A stretch of DNA of 64,000 nucleotides from positions 491,001-555,000 of the forward strand of contig JAKGBX010000002.1 in assembly GCA_021555075.1 (NCBI GenBank), given 5' to 3'. The position numbers were made by a program, and so were the translations under genes. The stretch is from Rhodobacteraceae bacterium LMO-JJ12 (GTDB lineage: Bacteria; Pseudomonadota; Alphaproteobacteria; Rhodobacterales; Rhodobacteraceae). Below the pieces are notes generated by a model, which saw nothing but the letters and a program-made list of their open reading frames with translations, made no database searches and had not been told where the DNA came from. Below are positions 8,198-17,069 of the stretch, in pieces. The stretch's first letter is position 1, and each line of letters opens with the position of its first letter.

Positions 8198-9364
8198 ATG
8201 CGGATTTTTGGTTTTCTGGCAGCGCTGATTTTAAGCGCAGGGATGGGGCAGGCGCAATGCGGTGGCAGCTTTGCGATGTTTGTTGACGGGTTGAAGCGCG
8301 AGGCGGTGGCAAAGGGTCATGCGGCGGATAAAGTGGAAGCATTCTTTGCCGGTGTGAGACAGGACGGCAAGGTGTTGAAAGCGGACCGGGCGCAGGGCGT
8401 TTTTCAAATGGCATTTGCCGATTTTGCCCGACGGTTGATCAGCACGGGGCGGTTCAACAAGGGCCGCTCAATGGCGCAGAAATACGATAGCGTTTTTGAT
8501 GAAATCGAGACGCGATATGGCGTGTCGCGGGGCGTCTTGCTGGCGTTTTGGGCGTTTGAAACGGATTACGGCGGGTATCAGGGCGATTTTAATACCCGCG
8601 ATGCGCTGGTTACGTTGGCGCATGACTGTCGCCGACCAGAGTTGTTTCGCCCGCAGATATTCGCGGCGATTGAGTTGTTCGAGAAGGGCGATTTTTCGCC
8701 TTCGGGGACGACCGGGGCCTGGGCCGGAGAAATCGGCATGGTTCAGATGTTGCCGCGCGACATTCTTGAAAACGGGGTCGATGGCGATGGCGATGGGCAT
8801 GTGCGGCTGAAGACTTCGGTGCCTGATGCGTTGATGTCGGGCGGCAAGATGTTGCAATCACTTGGCTGGCGCGCGGGTGAGCCATGGTTGCAGGAAGTGT
8901 CTGTGCCTGAGAGCCTCGATTGGTCGAAAACCGGGCTGGAGACGCAAATGGCGGCGTCGCAATGGGCCGCGTTGGGCGTAACGCCGCGCCATGGCACGCT
9001 GGTAGGGGATTTGTCAGCGTCGATTATCCTGCCGCAGGGGCGCAAGGGGCCGGCCTTTATCGCCTATCCGAATTTCCGGGTCTATTTTGAGTGGAATCAG
9101 AGTTTCACCTATGTCTTGACCGCCGCATATTTCGCCAATCGGCTTGAAGGCGCGCCAGTGTTTGACGCGGGAAAGCCGGATGCGGGGCTGTCCGGAGCGG
9201 AGATGAAACAGTTGCAGCAAAAGCTGGCGCAACGCGGCTATGACGTGGGCAAGATCGACGGGATTTTGGGCGCAGGGACAAGGGCGGCGGTGCGCGATGT
9301 GCAGCAGAAGCTGGGGTTGCCAGTGGATGCTTGGCCGACGGCGGAATTGTTGACGAAACTCTGA
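8198..9364 (+). CDS. MltB-type lytic murein transglycosylase with peptidoglycan-binding domain
   Basis: An exported cell-wall enzyme of 388 residues. A Sec signal peptide covers about residues 1-20 (MRIFGFLAALILSAGMGQAQ). The transglycosylase domain follows, with the catalytic Glu in WAFETDYG near residue 118 and GEIGMVQMLPRDI near 178. A C-terminal PG_binding_1 domain starts around 330 (LQQKLAQRGYDVGKIDGILG). No lipobox is obvious, so the form is probably soluble periplasmic, although a Cys follows the signal cleavage region. ATG 8198 is preceded by GAGAAGGTGA. It ends at a bidirectional terminator. Confidence 0.92.
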   Translation: MRIFGFLAALILSAGMGQAQCGGSFAMFVDGLKREAVAKGHAADKVEAFFAGVRQDGKVLKADRAQGVFQMAFADFARRLISTGRFNKGRSMAQKYDSVFDEIETRYGVSRGVLLAFWAFETDYGGYQGDFNTRDALVTLAHDCRRPELFRPQIFAAIELFEKGDFSPSGTTGAWAGEIGMVQMLPRDILENGVDGDGDGHVRLKTSVPDALMSGGKMLQSLGWRAGEPWLQEVSVPESLDWSKTGLETQMAASQWAALGVTPRHGTLVGDLSASIILPQGRKGPAFIAYPNFRVYFEWNQSFTYVLTAAYFANRLEGAPVFDAGKPDAGLSGAEMKQLQQKLAQRGYDVGKIDGILGAGTRAAVRDVQQKLGLPVDAWPTAELLTKL

Positions 9365-9387
9365 ATCTGGCTGAATTTGTTCAAGTA

Positions 9388-9412
9388 CAAAACGCTCCAT
9401 TGGAGCGTTTTG
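9388..9412. terminator. Bidirectional intrinsic terminator
   Basis: A perfect hairpin, CAAAACGCTCC, loop ATT, GGAGCGTTTTG, carries A and T runs at its two ends. It lies between the convergent transglycosylase and aminotransferase genes and can serve both. Confidence 0.85.
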
Positions 9413-9440
9413 TCATTTATTTTACATTGGTGTGGAAACT

Positions 9441-10799
9441 CTAGCCATCGACCGAGGCAAATCCGGCGTTGAGCGCCGAAAGAATTGTTTGCACATCTGC
9501 GGAGGTCAGCACCAACGGCGGTGACAGGATGATGTTGGGGCCGGAAACGCGAACCATGGCGCCGGAACGGTAGCATTCTTCCTGCACCTGATTGATGGTT
9601 TTCTTGTCGATGGCGGTTTTGGTGGCGCGGTCGGAAACCAGTTCCATCGCGCACATCAACCCGTGGCCGCCACGCACGTCGCCAATCAGATCGTATTTCG
9701 ATTGCAGAGCGAGCATGCCTTCGTAGAGTTCTGCGCCGCGCGCTGCGGCATTTTTGGGAACATCGAGGCGGATGGTTTCCCCCAGACAGGCCAGCGCCGC
9801 CGCGGCTCCGACCGGATGGCCGGAATAGGTGTAGCCGTGGCCGATGGAAGCCTTACCGGTTTCATCTTTTTCGAACACCTCGACCACTTTATCGGCGAAC
9901 ATCACGGCGCCGAAGGGGAAATAGCCGTTGGTGATGGCTTTGGCGGTGCACATCATGTCGGGCTGCACACCCCAATGGCGTGAGCCGGTCCACGACCCGG
10001 TGCGGCCAAAGGCGGTGATTACCTCGTCAGCGATCAGAAGGATGCCGTGGCGCGAACAGATTTCGCGCACGCCGGGCATGAAAGAAGCGTGCGGCGGAAT
10101 AACGCCGCCCGCGCCGAGGATCGGCTCCATGATGAAGGCCGCGATGGTGTCTGCGCTTTGGAAGGCGATCTCGTCTTCGAGGGCGGCGAGGCAGAGTTGG
10201 GCCAGCTTTTCCGGGTCGGTCTCATTAAACGGGTTGCGATATGTATAGGGCGCGGGGATATGGTGACATCCGGGTAGAAGTGGCTCGTAAGCGGTGCGGA
10301 AGTTGGCGTTGCCGTTGATTGAGGCACCGCCGAAATGGGTGCCGTGATAGCCCTTCTTGAGCGACAGGAATTTGGTGCGCGCCGCCTCGCCACGTAGTTT
10401 ATGGTATTGGCGCGCAAGGCGCAGCGCGGTCTCGATACTGTCCGAACCACCGGAGGTGAAGAATGCACGCGTGAGACCGTCGGGAGCGAAGAAGCTGCGC
10501 AGTTCTTCGGCGAGTTCGATGACGCAATCATTGGTGGTGCCCCGGAAGGTCGAATAATAGGGCAGTTGGTCGAGCTGGGCGGAAATTGCGTCTTTGATGG
10601 GCTGGCACGAAAAGCCGAGATTGACGTTCCAGAGACCGCCGACGCCATCGACAACCGTATGGCCATCGACATCGGTGATTTTCACGCCCTCAGCGCCGGT
10701 CACAATGGTGGGCGGGTTGGCAAGGCTGTCGGCCGGGTGCGCCATAGGATGCCAGAAGGAGCGCGCGTTCTTTTCTTTGAGGAAATTACCGTCTTTCAT
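9441..10799 (-). CDS. Class III PLP-dependent aminotransferase
   Basis: An omega-type aminotransferase of 452 residues, moving an amino group between an amine or amino acid and a keto acid such as pyruvate. Visible features: FFTSGGSDSIETALRLARQ near residue 117, KKGYHGTHFGG near 147, the IMEPILGAGGVIPP segment near 224, the PLP Asp in LLIADEVITAFGRTG near 256, and the Schiff-base Lys in CTAKAITNGY near 285. It is the distal gene of the minus-strand arm of the IclR divergon and probably removes nitrogen from the substrate imported by the TctCBA system. Taurine, beta-alanine or 2-aminoadipate are possible donors; the sequence does not decide. Confidence 0.88.
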   Translation of the reverse strand: MKDGNFLKEKNARSFWHPMAHPADSLANPPTIVTGAEGVKITDVDGHTVVDGVGGLWNVNLGFSCQPIKDAISAQLDQLPYYSTFRGTTNDCVIELAEELRSFFAPDGLTRAFFTSGGSDSIETALRLARQYHKLRGEAARTKFLSLKKGYHGTHFGGASINGNANFRTAYEPLLPGCHHIPAPYTYRNPFNETDPEKLAQLCLAALEDEIAFQSADTIAAFIMEPILGAGGVIPPHASFMPGVREICSRHGILLIADEVITAFGRTGSWTGSRHWGVQPDMMCTAKAITNGYFPFGAVMFADKVVEVFEKDETGKASIGHGYTYSGHPVGAAAALACLGETIRLDVPKNAAARGAELYEGMLALQSKYDLIGDVRGGHGLMCAMELVSDRATKTAIDKKTINQVQEECYRSGAMVRVSGPNIILSPPLVLTSADVQTILSALNAGFASVDG

Positions 10800-10816
10800 G
10801 TGAGTTCTCCTTGGAA

Positions 10817-11479
10817 TTAGTTGATGCCAAGCTGGCGCAGAGCCTGGGCATAGCTGTCGCCCGGATGGGCCACGTTGAAGTGAACGCAGGGCAGGCCAAT
10901 GGCCTTGGCACCGGCGATGTTGCGGAGTTGATCGTCGACAAAGACGCAGGCCTCTGCGGGCAGGCCGAGTTGGTCGAGCGTGTCGGAATAGGCGCGCGGA
11001 TCGGGTTTGAGGATGCCGGTGTGGGTGGCATCGACGATCACTTCAAAATCGGCGAGGAACGGCAGTTTTTCGCGAAAATCGGCGCCATAGAAGAGATCTA
11101 GTTCGTTCGAGAGGATGGCGAGACGGATGCCGTGGTCTTGGCAGGTGGCAATGGTTTCGCGAAATTCAGGGCGGATCACGGCGTCGGGGTCGGCACCACG
11201 GGCGGCGCGCACGAACTGGCTCATCTCGCTCCAGTGCTGGCCCAAGAGCGCTCCGACCTCGCGGGTGCGTTCAAGCCAGTAGGCGCGCTCTGATATCTGG
11301 TCGGCTTGCATCCGCTGCCAGAGCGTGTCGTTTTCGGGGTCGAACGGACCATGCCAATCGAGCGAACCGATGGGCAGGCCGAGGGCGCGTTCGGTGAGAT
11401 CATGGGTTTCAAACAGCGTACGGCTGATCACGCCACCGAAATCGAGGATCAGAGCGCGGGATGGTGATTGGATGCTCAT
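10817..11479 (-). CDS. HAD-superfamily hydrolase
   Basis: A cytoplasmic HAD hydrolase of 220 residues. Motif I is LILDFGGVIS with nucleophile Asp13 and Gly at the position where many phosphatases have a second Asp, as in the epoxide-hydrolase-N/YihX-like branch. Motif II is AILSNE, motif III is KPDPRAY and motif IV is FVDDQLRN. A helical cap sits between motifs I and II. It overlaps the IclR gene by four bases and is followed by the aminotransferase after 17 bases. Phosphatase activity on a pathway intermediate is possible. Confidence 0.87.
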   Translation of the reverse strand: MSIQSPSRALILDFGGVISRTLFETHDLTERALGLPIGSLDWHGPFDPENDTLWQRMQADQISERAYWLERTREVGALLGQHWSEMSQFVRAARGADPDAVIRPEFRETIATCQDHGIRLAILSNELDLFYGADFREKLPFLADFEVIVDATHTGILKPDPRAYSDTLDQLGLPAEACVFVDDQLRNIAGAKAIGLPCVHFNVAHPGDSYAQALRQLGIN

Positions 11480-12255
11480 GTCGCGGCCTCGCGTGGGAAA
11501 TCCGATGGGGGAAAGCCGCCCAGAAGGCGGGTGAGGCGCAGGGCATGATGGCGTAATTCACGCTGAATCAACGCCTTGTGGCCGGGTGTCATGCGGGCGG
11601 TGGGCGCGGCGACGGCGATGGCGCCGATGACCTGAGCGGCGGCGTCGAAAACCGGCATGCCATGGGAATGCACATCATCCTCGAAGCCGCCGATGCTTTG
11701 GGCCATGCCGCTATTGCGGATCGGGGTGAGGCTGGCGCGTAGCTTGTCGGTGTCGGTGACGGTATGGAGGGTGCGTTTTTCCAGCGGCGCAGAAAGTGCT
11801 GCATCGACGAAATCGGGCGAAGAATAGGCCAGGACGGCGAGACCGGAACTTGTGGCGTGCAACACGAGAACTTCGGCGTCTTCCATGGTGACACGGGTGC
11901 CGTGATGGGGCGAGTAGGAATAGGCGGTGGTTGTCAGTTGGCCGTTTTGCAGCAGCGAGAAATGGGCAGTTTCATGGGTGGCAGCGGAAAGATCGCAGAG
12001 TACCTGTTGCGCCAGATCGCGCAGCGGAACGGCTGCTTCGCGCAGGGCGGCGAGGCGCAGGAAAGCAGGGCCGAGACGATATTCGCGCGCTGTATCGGTC
12101 TGTTCGACGAATCCCTGGCTCTGTAGTTCGCTGAGGTGGCGATGCACCGTGGCCTTGTTCAACCCCGACAGGCGCGCCATCTCGCTTAGCCCGATGGTGC
12201 TGCGGGAGCGATTGAAAAAATCAAGCAATGACAAAGCTTTGGATACGGTTCCCAT
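11476..12255 (-). CDS. IclR-family transcriptional regulator
   Basis: A 259-residue regulator. An N-terminal winged helix-turn-helix (SKALSLLDFFNRSR to LSEMARLSGLNKATVHRHLSEL) spans roughly residues 4-65, and a C-terminal effector-binding domain includes SIGGFEDDVHSHGMPVF and IGAIAVAAPTARM. The frame is open to 12396, but the family begins near MGTVSKAL, so ATG 12253-12255 is preferred; a GTG a few codons upstream is possible. It is divergent from the TctCBA operon and very likely its regulator, with an operator at 12321-12366. Confidence 0.9.
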   Translation of the reverse strand: MGTVSKALSLLDFFNRSRSTIGLSEMARLSGLNKATVHRHLSELQSQGFVEQTDTAREYRLGPAFLRLAALREAAVPLRDLAQQVLCDLSAATHETAHFSLLQNGQLTTTAYSYSPHHGTRVTMEDAEVLVLHATSSGLAVLAYSSPDFVDAALSAPLEKRTLHTVTDTDKLRASLTPIRNSGMAQSIGGFEDDVHSHGMPVFDAAAQVIGAIAVAAPTARMTPGHKALIQRELRHHALRLTRLLGGFPPSDFPREAAT

Positions 12256-12320
12256 GGGGATGGCAGGGCCTTTCACAATATCGGGCGTAACCGCGTGCTG
12301 CGGCAATGTAACTTCACTTA

Positions 12321-12366
12321 CTAAAATTCTTGACAGACTCGGAGCCGCTCTGTCAATCTGTTTTAG
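12321..12366. promoter_or_regulatory. Dyad operator/promoter between IclR gene and tctC
   Basis: Nested inverted repeats: outer arms CTAAAA (12321-12326) and TTTTAG (12361-12366), inner arms TTGACAG (12330-12336) and CTGTCAA (12350-12356). The inner left arm also reads as a TTGACA -35 box for the plus strand. This is the best candidate site for IclR control of both arms of the divergon. Confidence 0.55.
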
Positions 12367-12422
12367 AACCGATGGTTTGAATAATGAACCGGCCACGAAA
12401 GGCCGTAGTCAGGGAGAACGAC

Positions 12423-13364
12423 ATGACAATGAAAAAGCTTCTGGGCGGGGCACTGACCCTTTCGATGGTGGCAATGGGGGGGGCGGCGCTGGCCGATTAC
12501 CCGGAGAAGCCAGTGAATTTTATCGTGCCGTTCCCGCCGGGTGATCTGGAAGATGTGCTGACCCGGATGATCGCCGATGATTTCCAGAAGGAATATGGTG
12601 TGCCGGCGGCTGTGGTGAACAAGCCGGGCGGCGGCGGTGGGCCGTTCCCTGGGGCGATTGATGTCGCGACTGCGCCAGCAGATGGTTACACGATCGGGTC
12701 GTTCGTGGTTGACGTGCCGGTTGTCGGGCATCAGATCGGGATTGACGAGTTGACGCCAGAGAAATTTGAACCACTTGGTATCTTTCTGACCTACCCGTTC
12801 GTGATCGCCACGTCGGGCGATGCGCCCTATTCCAACATGGAAGAGCTGGCGGCTTATGCCAAGGAAAACGATGTGGCGCTGGGCCATTTCGGCGACCCGC
12901 TGAACCCGACGCAGGTGACCAAGGCGATGGCTGTGAACATGGGTTTTGAATGGGGCAGCGACGCGGCGTTTGATGCGCTGGATTGCAATACGCTGGCCAG
13001 TGGGGATGCGGATGTGATCAACACCACGCTGCAACTGATCCTGCCTTGTCTCGATCAGGTGAAAGTGCTGGTGGCGATCACGGATGAGCGCATTCCGCTG
13101 GTGCCGGATGCGCCCACGGCAGGCGAGGTTGATCCCACTTTGGATATCTCGCTGTGGAATGGTCTGTTTGTGACCAAGGATACGCCGCAGGACGCACGCG
13201 ACAAGATCATCGCTGTGGCCGAGAAAACCATGATGAGCGAGCGCGCGCAGGCGTTTGCCAAGGAAACCGGCGCGCAGGTCTATTGGATGAACGCGCAGGA
13301 TAGCGTTGCGCGGATCGCCAGGGATATCGAGACGGTTGCGCGTATCACAAGCTTGCTTGAATAA
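12423..13364 (+). CDS. Tripartite tricarboxylate transporter substrate-binding protein (TctC family)
   Basis: A periplasmic solute-binding protein of 313 residues. It has a Sec signal peptide (MTMKKLLGGALTLSMVAMGGAALA, cleavage near 24), then the family opening YPEKPVNFIVPFPPG, and a VVNKPGGGGGP segment near 72. These proteins capture carboxylates or other small organic solutes for TctAB. ATG 12423 has GGGAGAACG upstream. It leads a plus-strand operon of TctB, TctA, aldehyde dehydrogenase, phospho-lyase, kinase and Tm-1-like genes. The imported compound is therefore probably the substrate of those enzymes. Confidence 0.92.
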   Translation: MTMKKLLGGALTLSMVAMGGAALADYPEKPVNFIVPFPPGDLEDVLTRMIADDFQKEYGVPAAVVNKPGGGGGPFPGAIDVATAPADGYTIGSFVVDVPVVGHQIGIDELTPEKFEPLGIFLTYPFVIATSGDAPYSNMEELAAYAKENDVALGHFGDPLNPTQVTKAMAVNMGFEWGSDAAFDALDCNTLASGDADVINTTLQLILPCLDQVKVLVAITDERIPLVPDAPTAGEVDPTLDISLWNGLFVTKDTPQDARDKIIAVAEKTMMSERAQAFAKETGAQVYWMNAQDSVARIARDIETVARITSLLE

Positions 13365-13381
13365 TCGACGCAACATCGGGG

Positions 13382-13402
13382 CCGGGCAGGAGACCTGCCC
13401 GG
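13382..13402 (+). promoter_or_regulatory. Intercistronic hairpin between tctC and tctB
   Basis: A perfect nine-base-pair stem, CCGGGCAGG, loop AGA, CCTGCCCGG, is followed by TCTCTTTG. Such hairpins after binding-protein genes commonly stabilise the upstream message and lower expression of the membrane genes. That role is inferred from position. Confidence 0.6.
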
Positions 13403-13439
13403 TCTCTTTGCGTCTGGTCCCTTCAGGAGCCGTTCACAG

Positions 13440-13970
13440 ATGAGTAGTGAAGACGAACGCAAGTTCAGAAGGCCGATCCGGGGGCAGCTTTTGTTTGCGC
13501 TGGTATTCCTTGCGGCGTCGCTTTTCCTGTTGAGCCAGTTGGGTGAAGAGACCAAATGGATCAAACGCACCAAGCTATTCGCCCAACCGAGATTTTGGCC
13601 GGCTGTGGCGGTGGGCGGGATGCTGCTGTTTTCGGCGTTGCATCTGTGGCGCTTGCCGCGCAAGTGGCTGGTTCTGACCGATTTCGTGGAGTGGAAAATC
13701 TGGTTCTTCGCCATCGAATGGGTCTTGTGGTTTCTTGTCTATGTCATGGTGGTGCCGATTGTCGGATATCTGCCGACAACTGTGGTGTTTGTTCTGCTCA
13801 TGACGTGGCGGGTGGGGTATCGCGAGCGCAAGATGATGGTGATCTCGGTGGGCTTTGCCGTGGCGGTCGTGGTGTTGTTCAAGATGTTCTTGCAGGTGAA
13901 AATTCCCGGCGGCGCATTTTATGAATATTTGCCGGGCGCGTTGCGTTCTTTCTTTATCATGAATTTCTGA
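13440..13970 (+). CDS. Tripartite tricarboxylate transporter small membrane subunit (TctB family)
   Basis: A 176-residue membrane protein with four predicted transmembrane segments, at about residues 16-36, 50-68, 86-112 and 125-146, the usual TctB topology. The N-terminus is cytosolic and charged (SSEDERKFRRP). ATG 13440 follows CAGGAGCC. It is separated from TctA by seven bases. Sequence conservation in this family is low, so the call rests on topology and context. Confidence 0.88.
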   Translation: MSSEDERKFRRPIRGQLLFALVFLAASLFLLSQLGEETKWIKRTKLFAQPRFWPAVAVGGMLLFSALHLWRLPRKWLVLTDFVEWKIWFFAIEWVLWFLVYVMVVPIVGYLPTTVVFVLLMTWRVGYRERKMMVISVGFAVAVVVLFKMFLQVKIPGGAFYEYLPGALRSFFIMNF

Positions 13971-13977
13971 GGCGGGT

Positions 13978-15465
13978 ATGGAGCTATTCTTTTCAGCCCT
14001 CGACATTCTGGCGCGCTGGGATGTGATTCTGGCGCTTCTGGTGGGGTCGCTCGGGGGTGTTCTGATCGGGGCGATTCCCGGGGTTGGTCCGGCTGTGGCC
14101 ATCGCCATTCTGTTGCCTGCGACTTTTAGCATGGACCCGATTGTCGGGCTGACCGTGCTATTGGGAATCTATGGCAGCTCGATGTATGGCGGAGCGATTC
14201 CGGCGATCTTGATCAACACGCCGGGCACGGCGGTGAATGCGCTGACCACTTATGACGGATACCCGTTGACCCAGAAGGGCGAGGCGCGACGCGCGCTTTC
14301 GCTGGCCTATTCCGCGTCGTTCTTTGGCGGCGTCTTTTCGGTCGTCTGTCTGATCCTGCTGGCGCCGGTTCTGGCCAAGATAGCGCCGATGTTTGGCAGC
14401 CGGGAGATTTTCCTGGCGGCTCTGCTGGGGTTGATCATGGTAGTGATTGCACATCGCGGGCAGGCTTTGATTGCGGCTGCATTGGCGTGTTTCGGGATAT
14501 TCCTGAACACGATTGGGTTGGAGCCGGTGAAATATTCCAAACGCTACACTTTTGATCAAAGCTGGCTGAGCAGTGGTGTGGATCTGATCGTGGTGGTTTT
14601 GGGGTTGTTTGCGATTTCGCAGGCAATTTTCCTACTTCAGGGCGAGGATGAGAAGGTTCGCCTGGCCAAGCTGAAGGGTGGGTTGTTTCAGGGCATGAAG
14701 GAGCTTAGCCGCCACCCGAGGGTGGCAGCCGTTTCGGCCTCGTTTGGGGTACTGATGGGGATGATCCCCGGCGTGGGCGAGTTTACGGCGCAATTTCTGA
14801 GCTATACCTATGCGCAGCGTACGTCGAAAAAGCCCGAGGAATTCGGCCATGGATCGCCCGAGGGGCTGATCGCGGCGGAGACATCGAATAACGCGGTGCC
14901 GGCGGCTGCGATGGTTCCGTTGCTGGCGTTGGGCATTCCGGGCGAGGCGCTGACGGCGATGATGCTAAGCGTGTTTTACGTGCATAACGTGGTGCCTGGG
15001 CCGCAGCTTTTCCAGAATGATATGCCGTTTGTCGTGGCGCTCTATCTGGCGCTATTGATGCTTAACCTGCTGGTTCTGGTGTTTTTGCTGTTTGCTTCGG
15101 GGCAGTTGATCAAGGTGGTGAAAATACCCAATCGGTTCTTGGGGGTGTGTATTTTGACGCTGAGTTTTGTTGGCGTCTATAGCTTGCGCAACTCGTTTAC
15201 TGATTGCCTGATTGCCGCCTGTTTCGGGGTGTTTGGCTTTGTGCTCAAGCGGCTTGATCTGCCTGCGGTGCCGATTGTGCTGGGCATGGTTCTGGGCGGA
15301 ATCATGGAGGTGAAACTTCGCGCAGGTATGGCACGGGTGAAGACACCGTTTGATTTCATTGATCGCCCGGTGGCGATGATCCTGTTCTTGATGATTATTG
15401 GCGTTTTGGCCCTGCACATCCGCTTTGTGCTGGGGGAGCGGCGCAAACGCAAGGAGACCAAATGA
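13978..15465 (+). CDS. Tripartite tricarboxylate transporter large membrane subunit (TctA family)
   Basis: The 495-residue permease of the TctCBA system, driving sodium- or proton-coupled uptake. The family motifs GAIPGVGPAVAIAILLP near residue 32 and YGGAIPAILINTPG near 68 are clear, as are MGMIPGVGEF near 261 and the NNAVPAAAMVPLLALGIPG segment near 305. About ten to twelve hydrophobic segments span the protein. Its stop overlaps the aldehyde dehydrogenase start by four bases, coupling transport to metabolism. Confidence 0.95.
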   Translation: MELFFSALDILARWDVILALLVGSLGGVLIGAIPGVGPAVAIAILLPATFSMDPIVGLTVLLGIYGSSMYGGAIPAILINTPGTAVNALTTYDGYPLTQKGEARRALSLAYSASFFGGVFSVVCLILLAPVLAKIAPMFGSREIFLAALLGLIMVVIAHRGQALIAAALACFGIFLNTIGLEPVKYSKRYTFDQSWLSSGVDLIVVVLGLFAISQAIFLLQGEDEKVRLAKLKGGLFQGMKELSRHPRVAAVSASFGVLMGMIPGVGEFTAQFLSYTYAQRTSKKPEEFGHGSPEGLIAAETSNNAVPAAAMVPLLALGIPGEALTAMMLSVFYVHNVVPGPQLFQNDMPFVVALYLALLMLNLLVLVFLLFASGQLIKVVKIPNRFLGVCILTLSFVGVYSLRNSFTDCLIAACFGVFGFVLKRLDLPAVPIVLGMVLGGIMEVKLRAGMARVKTPFDFIDRPVAMILFLMIIGVLALHIRFVLGERRKRKETK

Positions 15466-16946
15466 CAAATCAAGTGAGCATTGACACGCTGCGAAATAGA
15501 GATGTTCCGGCTCAAAGATTATTGATCGACGGAGAGTGGCAGGCGGGGTCGGGAGAGTCGCTCGAAATTCGTTCGCCGATTGACGGGGGACGCCTGACGA
15601 CGATCGAGCGGGCAACGCCGGAAGATGTGGCGCGTGCCACGGGTGCGGCGCGTCGGGCGTTTGATGATGGGCGTTGGTCGCGGATGGCCCCGGCTCAGCG
15701 CAAGAAGGTGATGCACAAGATTGCCGATATCATCGAGGAACGTGCGCTTGAGTTGACGGTGCTCGGGGTGCGCGACAATGGCACCGAGTTCAACATGGCA
15801 CTGAAGGCCGAGGCGGGATCGGCGGCGGGGACGTTTCGCTATTACGCCGAGGCGCTAGACAAGATCTATGGCGAAGTGGCGCCGACGGCATCGGATGTTT
15901 TGGGGCTTGTACATCGGGGGCCTGTTGGGGTGGTCGGGGCGATTGTGCCGTGGAACTTCCCTTTGATGATCGGGTCATGGAAGCTAGCCCCGGCTCTGGC
16001 GGCGGGCAATTCGGTGGTGTTGAAACCGGCAGAGACGGCATCGCTCTCGCTGTTGAAGCTGGCGGAGTATTGCGCCGAGGCCGGGTTGCCTGATGGGGTT
16101 TTGAACGTGGTGACGGGGCAAGGCTCGGTCACGGGTGAGGCGTTGGCTTTGTCGATGGATGTGGGTGTGTTGGTTTTCACCGGGTCGGGCGGTGTTGGGC
16201 GGCGGTTGCTGGAATATTCGGCGCGCTCGAATTTGAAGCGGACCTATCTGGAGCTTGGGGGAAAGTCGCCCAACATCGTGTTTGCCGATGCGCCCGATCT
16301 GGAACATGCGGCGAAGGTGTCGGCGCATGGAATTTTCCGCAATTCGGGGCAGGTTTGTGTGGCCGGGTCGCGGTTATTGGTGGAGCGGTCGGTGCATGAT
16401 GAGTTTGTTGAGGCTGTGGCGCGTCATGCAAAGGCGTTGAAAGTGGGTAATCCGCTGGATCTGAGCAATCAGGTGGGGGCGGTGAATTCTCTGGTGCAGT
16501 TGGAAGGCAACCTTGGGTTTGTTGAGGGCGCGACGGCTGAGGGGGCCGAGATTGCGCTGGGCGGTAGCCGTATTCTGGAGAGCACGGGCGGGTATTATAT
16601 GGAGCCGACCGTATTGACCGGGGTGAAGCGAGAAGACCGAGTGTTTCAGCAGGAGGTGTTCGGGCCAGTTCTGGCAGTGACGGCGTTTGACAGTGAGGAG
16701 GAGGCGCTGAGCCTTGCCAATGCGACTGATTTCGGGTTGGCGGCGGGCGTGTGGACCGGGAATTTGAGCAGGGCGCACAAGATGGTTGCGGGCATACGCG
16801 CCGGGGTGGTGCATGTGAACACCTATGGCGGGGCCGATAATACGGTGCCTTTGGGCGGCGTGAAGCAATCGGGGAATGGCCATGACAAGTCGCTTCATGC
16901 GATGGAGAAATACATGGATTTGAAAACGGCTTGGATACAGTTGTGA
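15462..16946 (+). CDS. NAD(P)-dependent aldehyde dehydrogenase
   Basis: A 494-residue aldehyde dehydrogenase oxidising an aldehyde to its acid. Seen: the cofactor-site segment VPWNFPLMIGSWKLAPAL near 165, the catalytic Glu in LELGGKSPN near 264, and the nucleophilic Cys in NSGQVCVAGSR near 298. The C-terminal PLGGVKQSGNG motif is present. It resembles the gamma-glutamyl-aminobutyraldehyde/betaine-aldehyde branch. The start overlaps TctA (ATGA). In this cluster it would oxidise the aldehyde released by the phospho-lyase encoded next. Confidence 0.93.
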   Translation: MTNQVSIDTLRNRDVPAQRLLIDGEWQAGSGESLEIRSPIDGGRLTTIERATPEDVARATGAARRAFDDGRWSRMAPAQRKKVMHKIADIIEERALELTVLGVRDNGTEFNMALKAEAGSAAGTFRYYAEALDKIYGEVAPTASDVLGLVHRGPVGVVGAIVPWNFPLMIGSWKLAPALAAGNSVVLKPAETASLSLLKLAEYCAEAGLPDGVLNVVTGQGSVTGEALALSMDVGVLVFTGSGGVGRRLLEYSARSNLKRTYLELGGKSPNIVFADAPDLEHAAKVSAHGIFRNSGQVCVAGSRLLVERSVHDEFVEAVARHAKALKVGNPLDLSNQVGAVNSLVQLEGNLGFVEGATAEGAEIALGGSRILESTGGYYMEPTVLTGVKREDRVFQQEVFGPVLAVTAFDSEEEALSLANATDFGLAAGVWTGNLSRAHKMVAGIRAGVVHVNTYGGADNTVPLGGVKQSGNGHDKSLHAMEKYMDLKTAWIQL

Positions 16947-16965
16947 GCGAGACAATCACATCTTC

Positions 16966-17045
16966 TGCCCGGCGGCACCGCCGGGCAGCGTCCGACCCGC
17001 CCCATGGGCGGGCGCTTCTCGCCCACCCCGGTTCGGGCGCTGCCC
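16966..17045 (+). other. Hairpin-rich intercistronic spacer
   Basis: A stem of TGCCCGGCGG and CCGCCGGGCA (16966-16987) with a two-base loop is followed by a second GC hairpin, CCCGCCC with GGGCGGG (about 17000-17016). GGGCAGCG (16983-16990) can pair long-range with CGCTGCCC (17038-17045), ahead of TTTT. It may be a terminator or processing site separating the dehydrogenase from the phospho-lyase gene. Confidence 0.5.
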
Positions 17046-17069
17046 TTTTCACAGTGAGCGGAGACAGAT

